The translations under genes and the position numbers were made by a program. This document shows positions 57,241-64,000 of a stretch of 64,000 nt of DNA, piece by piece. The stretch's first letter is position 1. Each line of letters begins with the position of its first letter. Source of the stretch: Plenodomus lindquistii (Eukaryota; Ascomycota; Dothideomycetes; Pleosporales; Leptosphaeriaceae). The notes beneath the pieces are model-generated. The model was given only the letters and a program-made list of their open reading frames with translations. It was not told the origin of the DNA and searched no databases. The stretch is from contig JANUWI010000001.1 in NCBI GenBank assembly GCA_025504975.1, positions 868,001 through 932,000 of the forward strand. The letters are read 5' to 3'.

Positions 57241-60200
57241 TTAGAAAATCATCGATCGAACCTGCTCCCTACGTCCTGAACTTCCATTCTCTCGAAGCCG
57301 TGGAAGAGGCGCTTGTGAAAGGCGCACGTCCTTTGCTGGAGGGGCTGGTGCGTTGGACTGTGTTCGCGAGTGGCCCTTGACGGGACTTGAAGGCATTGAC
57401 TTGCTGTAGGAGGCAGTATCGGACTGGGTGCGCTGGTGACTTGGTCGCCTGGTATTGCCGTTCTCCTGTAGGGGTTTTGAAGGGGGGACCGGGGCGCCAT
57501 TCTGCGACCGTGCAGCCTTCTCCTTGCGCTCTTTGGCGAGGACCATTGCGGCCCAACCCTTGTTCGTAGCAAGGTCTTTGCCCACAGTCTCGGTGAGAAC
57601 CTTCATCCAAGCCTCCTTCTGCTCACGACTGTCCGCATAGAAGTCAATGACCTCACCATTAGCGAAGCGAATGCGGAAGCCTTCTTCCACGAACATGTAA
57701 CCCTCCTCATCTTCGGCAAACCCAGACTTGCGACGACCGCCAGCCTTGGTTGCTGATGGCTGTTGAAGCGCACTCTTATCATCGAGCAACTTTGAGGCTT
57801 TGGCGAGGTTGATAGTAGCGCGTGGTTGACGCGTCGACTCGTGGTATGCAGTGAGTTTGGTGCCATCGAGACGGAAGAAGCGGCGTCGCCAGTACTGCGA
57901 GGATGTTAGTGATAAACAAAGATGAATGTTGGGAGAGTGTCGCTCACCGGGCAGTCACCACCCTGTTGACTCAAGGTACCCTCCCATGAGACATCCTTAA
58001 TTTGCTCAGCAGCCTTGAGCTCACGAATACAAGCGTTCATGCTCTTCGGCATGTCATCATCCGTTGCACCCTTGGGCTTTGGCACGTAGAGTAACTGAAG
58101 GGTAAGCTTGCCGACACGGTAAGGCGGCCGGCGGACAACTCCACCACGCTTACTCTTGACACTGCTTGCATTGGCATTGTCTACTGCCCATTCGTTGAAG
58201 CAAGGAACGTCCACAGTGTATGGACGACCATAAGCTTGAGACTCGTAATTGTTCAGGCAGACATATGCGCGGCCGAAAGATCCATCTGGACCGACCAGAT
58301 CGTGTAGTAGTTCCCATGCGGTAGCTTGGTGGTTGCGCTTCAAAGCTGCCTGAGCGTCTTGTTGCTCCTGTAGTGCCTGACGTTCAGCGTCTTCTTGCGC
58401 CTTGCGCTCTTGCTCTCTGCGCTTCTTTGGTGACGAGAGAAGATTGCGGAAAGCTGACTGAGACTTCTTATGGTTGACGGCCCTGACAGGTGGGGCTACG
58501 ATCTGGGGCACTGGCGGAGGCTCAAGCTTGGTCTGAAGTGTGAGCTGGAATTCAAGGTCGTCCAAAACAACCAGCTCGAACTCTTGGCCGATTGGAGCTG
58601 ATTGTCCAAGTTCGAGCCAGGACGTAGTGACGCAGTGGAGACCATTATCCAGTGTGAGCTGGAATTGAGTGCGCTCATCTGGTTCAAGTTAGTAAACCAC
58701 GGCATATCAAGTCCGGGAGAAACTCACGCTTCGGCAGGGGCAGGTCGAGGTCCTTGACACCGACGACCTTCACAAAGACCCGTCCGCGTTCTTCGCCATC
58801 CTCAAATTCCTCGTCGCCTTGCTCAGCGACAGAGTCAAGGCCACCGGAGACTGCAGAGTCTTGGCCGGGAAGAGGAGGAGCAGAATCCAAGGAGGCACGA
58901 GTCCGGCGTCCAGACGCTGTTCGGATGCTTTTCCGGCGAGGCTTACCATTCCACGGTTCCTTGGTCCAAGCCGGCTTGCGCTCTGCACTTGACTTGCGGG
59001 CAGCGGCTTTACTCGTCTTCTCGATGACGCCATCCGCACTCATGGGACGCTTCTCGTCACTGAAGTGACGACTGCTGGCCACGACCACCTTTGTGTTCTC
59101 ACGCATCAGATATCCCTTCTGTTCGCGGGCGCGTTCGTTAGCGGAAATGCTCATGTAGACAAAACCTTTGTTGGAAATCTGGCTTTCTGCATCATGTGCA
59201 GCAGCTCTAGACATTGAGAGACGGGCGAAGGAGGGTAAAGGAAAGAGGTCATGTACCTTCTGCGAAGCAATGATATGATCGAACTCACGATCTAGCCCGA
59301 AGCTGAGATCGTGAGACTCCTCTCCGAGGTTGAGGTCACCAAGGTTGAGGTCAAGCATACGATTTTCCTTGTTTGAGACGCTGATTTGCGAATCATCGTC
59401 TTCCACATGACCCATCTCGAGCGATAGCGACTGGCGTTTAGGGCTACGCTCTGGGACTGGCGGAGCGTGACTACCGCTCACGATGCGGCGCGTTGCTGCC
59501 ATATCAACCTCATCCGGGATCAGCGATGGGCGAGTCTTTAATCTACCACCTGCGCCTCGAATAGTGGCTTCACGTTGGGGAATCTCTGGGGCGTCTTCCT
59601 GAGGTGGTGGTGACATGGCAACTGGATGACGAATGACGGAGTCAGGTGTCCCGGGCTCTTCGTCGGACTCAAGGTCATTGGCAGAGCTGCCTTCAGGCGT
59701 AGTCGGCCGACGAAGGAAGTCGCGCATCGCATCCATCTTTGGTGCAGTGTCCATTGGGCTTGGAGCAGTCTCAAACGAGGACTTGAGGGGGTCAAGGCTG
59801 AGGTCCATAGCCTGCTTGTTGTCGAACGACGAGAAGAGCTCATCTTGGCGTGCCTTCTTCTCCTCCGAGGCAGGAGACACGGACGCCGGAGTAGGCGTGG
59901 GTGGGCCAGATGAGTCAATGGTGCTGTGAGTAGTAGGCTGCTCCTCCGGGTTCGGAGATGTGGAGTATTGGCTCTCGTCATCCTCGACGGATGGCGCCTT
60001 CACAGGATGACGAATTACGGACGACTCACGCTCATACTCCTCGAGGACAGACATTTCACTGCCGTCAACGTCTGTCATGTCAACACCATCGACATCAGTG
60101 GCAACTCCATCCGGATAGCTGTACGCATCGAAGACGCTGTCAGCCTCGCTTTCAGGAACAGCATGTTGCTGTCCAGGTACCTCGTCGAAGTTGGAAGACG

Positions 60201-61961
60201 CCTCGCGAGAAGGAATAGGAACGTCAGGGTCCAAATCAGCTAGATCGCCGTAGCTGCGCTCCGGGCTGTATTCAGCGTCGTACTCGTAGCTGTCACCTTC
60301 CTCGTAGTCAAAGGTGCGGCTCTTGACTCGTCGAAGGATGGACTCCCGAGAGATGCGCGGAGTTTTGTGCTCATCGACTGTGACCTCAGTCTCGGTAACC
60401 TCAATCTCATCAACGTGCACTTCCACAGTCTCCTCAATCTTCTTATGGCTGTGCGTTTCCTGGGTCGGCGTGCTGGTGTTGGTGCGGTTTTCGTCGACAT
60501 TCATCAATCGCAGTCTGTCTTCGAGTGACATAGAACTCTCGCGGAAGTTCAGCAGGTCAGCCTTGGAGATACCTGGAGCCTTTGGTGGCGACGGAAGGGT
60601 CCTTCGCGCGTCGCTGACACGCTCTGCTGCAGCTGAAAGCCCGACGCTAGAGTCGCGTCGTCGTTCAGGCAACTGCATGCCGGGAAGAGGTGGCAGTGGC
60701 CTTGATTCTCCGTCGGACTGGGTAGACCCACGACGCGCTTCGTTGACTGCGCCGTTTGTATGCGCCGGAGTCATGGGACTGCTCTGGGGCTGGTCGAACA
60801 CATCGTCGTAGAGATCCGTCAAGGAGGTATTCGCAGCGTCAGGGCTCATGTGGCGCCAGTCCTCAGGCAGGACGACCGGTGTCTTGTCGGTGTCTTCCAG
60901 GGATGCATCAAAGCTATCATCCTGGTCAAAACTGATCTCGTCTTCAGTCTCCGTCTCAGACTCGTAGCTGCCTTCTCGGGATACTGAAGCCACAGAAGGG
61001 TCGGGTGTGACCATCTCATACTCCGTGATCAGGGGCGGAGCAGTGTCGAAGGTCACACTCTTAGCATGACGGCGCAAGGGGCGGGGTGTCTGATGCTTGA
61101 GCTCGTCGTCGTCGGACATGACGCTCTCGTCTGGGTTGTAATGAGGCGAGTTGAAACGGCCATTGCTGACAAGGGAGGACTTGGTGGGAGAGGCGCGGGC
61201 ATCTGGCGGCGAAGGCTTTTCCTTGGTGGGCGACGAGAACGGCGAAGACAAGTGGAGCTTGTTGGGGGAAGCCTTGGAAGGGCTGAAGGTAGGGATCTTG
61301 GACAGGCTCTCGCGGTGGCGGTGGCCCATGGAGCTGTCGCTGTCAAGTCGCATACCGGTCAAACCGTTGCCGCCGTAGGCGTTACCGTGCACAGCAGTGC
61401 TGAGAGGGCGTCCGGTAGCGAGGGGTCGGTCAAGCGGCTGTACTGCGGTGGGGTCGTACTCGTACTTTTGCTCGCGAGCAAACATACTGCTGTTCTTGAC
61501 ACGTGACTGTTTTTTCAGATTCTCGATCGAGTTGCGCTTGGGTGAGAGCACCGTGGGAGAGCTGCCTTCATACTCGTTCTCAGAGGTCTCGAAACGGCTC
61601 TTGGGAGAGACGGTCTGCTCCTTCCAAAACAAACGAGGGCTGTTTGTGAAGGGCGAGGAGTCTCTGTAGGGCGAGCTTTCCTTGGGCAGGAAAGGCTTCT
61701 GAGCCACGTTAGTCTTGCTGCATGGAAGGAATGCAGCCATGGACGGCTTACCTTTGTTGACTGGTTCCAGCTGGGAGAGTTCCTCCTCTGCTCGGTGGGG
61801 CCAATCTCGGACAGAGGGCGGCCGCTGCCCTTGGTAGGAGAGGCAGTCGGCGTCTTGTTTATGCGCAACGGCGACACCTGCAGTTGCCATGATGAGCACG
61901 CGACTGGCAACAAACGTCAATAGAAGGATGTCGGGAGGCTTACCGCTTCGTTGCGCGACAT
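57241..61961 (-). CDS. BUD4: Bud4/anillin-like septin-associated protein with PH domain
   Basis: Scaffold at septation sites that organises septins and the contractile ring. Exons 61961-61944, 61877-61752, 61698-58728, 58678-57948 and 57894-57241 give 1499 residues. The N-terminus begins MSRNEAVSPLRINKTPT, then a long disordered Ser/Pro/acidic region. Near residue 1030 the conserved part starts (VKVVGVKDLDLPLPK), then QFQLTLDNGLHCVTTSWLEL and GQEFELVVLDDLEFQLTLQ, the anillin-homology block. The PH domain follows (DCPYWRRRFFRLDGTKLTAYHE to ADSREQKEAWMKVL). The C-terminal tail is Ser/Pro-rich. Four introns were placed by frame and family sequence; the first exon has only six codons. A longer frame upstream of exon 2 (to 62082) is in the wrong phase. 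Confidence 0.92.
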
Positions 61962-62491
61962 GCTGGCTGAGTGGTCGGCGGCGTTTCTTTGTTGTCGATG
62001 CGGCACGGCAGAGTGCGTCGTGGTGGAATGTTTGGGAAGAATGGAGGGCTCCCTCGAGGAGTGGCTCGGTCTGCACGGGCAATTGCAGATGCTAACGGAT
62101 GCGCGCGCTGATTAAATATGGAAAAGTGAAGTGAAGGGCATCTACCACGCGCAGGCGCTATTGTGCGATCGATGGAGAAGTGGGAGAGGATGCAGATGCG
62201 CAGTTGATATGGTTGGGCCACGGGCGCTATCAGGCCAAACACGACTGGGATGCGGGTTACAGTGGGTTTGTTTATGCCAAGGATTCGGTTGTCGCAGTGA
62301 CGGCAGCTGCGACCCGCGCACTTGCCCTATCTGCTATCTTAGCGCGCGCTGTCCCGCACACTAGCGCCAGAAATCTTGGAGCGCGCGGGACGTCCGATCA
62401 ATTTGCTGCCATGGCCCAGTCGCTTTGGCATCAACACACACGTTTCTTCTAACCTCGCTTGCTGCCGCTGCCATTGCGCCTGTACGTCACC
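61962..62491. other. Divergent promoter Bud4 / Mrh4
   Basis: 530 bases; GC-rich with GCGCGC-type stretches. No motif assigned. Confidence 0.5.
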
Positions 62492-64000
62492 ATGTTGCGC
62501 CCGATATCGCGCACGTGTCCGTTCTGTGAGGTGCGGTCATTACTGGGACAGCCGCCGCGCAGTATCAGTATCGCCAGCAGCCAGCAAGTCCGGCTATATA
62601 CCCAGGGCCAGCGCGAATACGATCGAGAAGGGCAGCGAACTTGGCGACGCGAAGGGGCAAGAGACGGACAGCGAACTGGCCGACACGAAGGGGCAAGAGA
62701 CGGTTTTCGCGACCGAGGAAGCCGCGATGGAACTCCCCCCCATTACTCCCGGTCTGGCCCACCACGCCCGTACAGAGGACGTGACCGTGATGCCCCCAGG
62801 CCATCTCGAATGGTGCTATCGGAAACAGTAGCGCAGTCGCCACGATCCAACGACAGGTCCGCCAGGAAAAACCCAGACGCGTTTGGCTTTCTCAATCGAA
62901 CCCAGGTGCCTCGTGGCCTGGAGCAGGAAAGAGAGCGAAGAGAGGCACGTGGCAGCCGGCCTGCAACTGGGCGTGACGAGGGCAAGAGGAGGACGCGATC
63001 AGAGCCATTCCATGCCCTGAAGATGCAAAGCTCGCTCCATCAAGTGCCTTATAGCAACCGAACCGCAGTCAAGCGCCAGCTCGATCAGTACGACTCCTTC
63101 GACAAGTTTCCCCTCGCCGAGCCCATTCTACGAGCCGTCAACGATGCGCTCCCAGGCCTCGAATACCGTAACCCCACACCCGCACAGGCCGTGGCCATCC
63201 CAGCCCTTCTCGGTCTGTCCAAGACCGTCCGTACAAAAGTCAAATCAAAGAAATCAGGGCCAGAAACATTTCTCCTGGCGGCAGAAACGGGCTCCGGTAA
63301 AACGCTCGCCTACCTTCTTCCCACTCTCGACGCCATCAAATCGGAGGAACTCCAAGAAAAGGAAGACTTGGAAGCTCAAGCCGCCAAAGAAGCTGAAGAA
63401 GCAGCCTCCAATCCCCAAGCCAGTCGAACCGACATGTTTGCCGCCCCCGAGCCCGAACTTAACAAGGCTGTTGATCCAGCCCGCCCCCGCGCCATCATCC
63501 TCGTCCCCTCCGCCGAACTAGTCGCCCAGGTTGGCGCCGTCGCAAAAGCCCTTTCACACACCGTGAAATTCCGCGCTGCCCCCATCTCCGCAAAAATGTC
63601 CGCGACCGTGATTCGCAACCAGCTCTTCAACCCCAATGGCGTCGACGTTGTAATCAGCACACCACCCCTGCTCGCCAGCATCACGGAAACAAACCCCAAC
63701 ATCCTCGCCCGTGTAACCCATTTAATCTGCGACGAAGCAGATTCTCTCTTCGACCGCTCCTTCAAGCCCAGCGTCACCGAGATCCTGGAGCGTGCGACCC
63801 CTTCCCTGAAGAAACTCGTACTCTGTTCCGCCACCATCCCGAAATACCTCGACAAGTATCTCGCAGACAGGTTCCCAGACATGCATCGCCTCGTCACACC
63901 CAATCTCCACGCCGTACCTCGAAGGGTACAACTCGGAGTCGTAGACGTAAACAAAGATCCCTATCACGGCAACAAGAACCTCGCCTGCGCAGACACAATT
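62492..64000 (+). CDS. MRH4: Mitochondrial DEAD-box RNA helicase Mrh4, 5' part
   Basis: ATP-dependent helicase needed for assembly of the large mitochondrial ribosomal subunit. The frame is open from ATG 62492 to the window end (503 codons) and continues outside. The N-terminus (MLRPISRTCPFCEVRSLLG) is basic and reads as a matrix presequence. A disordered Arg/Glu/Gly-rich linker holds a 12-residue tandem duplication. Helicase motifs in order: RNPTPAQAVAIPALL (Q-type), AAETGSGKTLAYLLP (motif I), LVPSAELVAQVG (Ia, Ser in place of Thr), ISTPPLL (Ib), CDEADSLFD (motif II) and LCSATIP (motif III). A Lys/Glu/Ala insertion follows motif I. The C-terminal RecA domain is not in the window. Confidence 0.9.
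   Translation, partial: MLRPISRTCPFCEVRSLLGQPPRSISIASSQQVRLYTQGQREYDREGQRTWRREGARDGQRTGRHEGARDGFRDRGSRDGTPPHYSRSGPPRPYRGRDRDAPRPSRMVLSETVAQSPRSNDRSARKNPDAFGFLNRTQVPRGLEQERERREARGSRPATGRDEGKRRTRSEPFHALKMQSSLHQVPYSNRTAVKRQLDQYDSFDKFPLAEPILRAVNDALPGLEYRNPTPAQAVAIPALLGLSKTVRTKVKSKKSGPETFLLAAETGSGKTLAYLLPTLDAIKSEELQEKEDLEAQAAKEAEEAASNPQASRTDMFAAPEPELNKAVDPARPRAIILVPSAELVAQVGAVAKALSHTVKFRAAPISAKMSATVIRNQLFNPNGVDVVISTPPLLASITETNPNILARVTHLICDEADSLFDRSFKPSVTEILERATPSLKKLVLCSATIPKYLDKYLADRFPDMHRLVTPNLHAVPRRVQLGVVDVNKDPYHGNKNLACADTI
62617..62690 (+). repeat. Tandem 36-bp duplication within Mrh4
   Basis: Codes for QRTWRREGARDG followed by QRTGRHEGARDG: two adjacent 12-residue units with near-identical DNA (GAAGGGGCAAGAGACGG in both). 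An in-frame duplication in the linker. Confidence 0.85.

Overview
The window reads as nuclear chromosome of a filamentous ascomycete (Pezizomycotina). Genes sit on both strands, introns are short (about 45-120 nt) with GT..AG ends and CTNAC/CTGAC-like branch sites, and the gene set is typical of that group: Bud4/anillin, Set9, Med22, a CFEM-type rhodopsin-like receptor, KatG and Mrh4. A member of the Dothideomycetes/Pleosporales is my best guess, but that is an impression and not something the sequence proves.

Layout. 0-7 kb: 3' end of an ER-Golgi L-type lectin, a zinc alcohol dehydrogenase, a secreted But2-like protein and a MAPEG glutathione transferase. 7-17 kb: catalase-peroxidase katG, a CLC-type chloride transporter and a class 3 lipase. 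17-32 kb: Med22, an unknown Ser/Pro-rich protein, PP4 regulatory subunit 3 (Psy2/SMEK), dihydrofolate reductase, a tail-anchored protein with a glycogen-binding-like E-set domain and repeated acidic motifs, and the mitochondrial protease Oma1. 33-43 kb: a gene-poor accessory-looking stretch holding a CFEM rhodopsin-like (Pth11-type) receptor, a decayed copy of a related receptor, another coding relic and one intact four-exon Zn2Cys6 regulator. 43-64 kb: dense housekeeping block with a predicted N-myristoylated Cys-cluster protein, an unknown Ser-rich protein, Pin1/Ess1, RPB9, mitochondrial uL14m, Set9, a small secreted DUF4360-like protein, Bud4 and the 5' part of the DEAD-box helicase Mrh4.

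No secondary-metabolite core enzyme, intact transposon, tRNA or rRNA gene was recognised. Several gene pairs share divergent promoters of 0.4-0.9 kb (E-set protein/Oma1, Pin1/RPB9, uL14m/Set9, Bud4/Mrh4), and most of these encode core nuclear or mitochondrial functions.

The most interesting points are: a 299-nt RPB9 intron that keeps an in-frame CxxC-plus-polyaspartate reading frame; the PL(L/F)SHE repeats in the E-set tail-anchored protein; a CLC protein with Gln in place of the usual proton glutamate; and a receptor pseudogene carrying an RIP-like TGG-to-TAG change. All gene models are read by eye from splice signals, frame and family resemblance; nothing was searched against a database.
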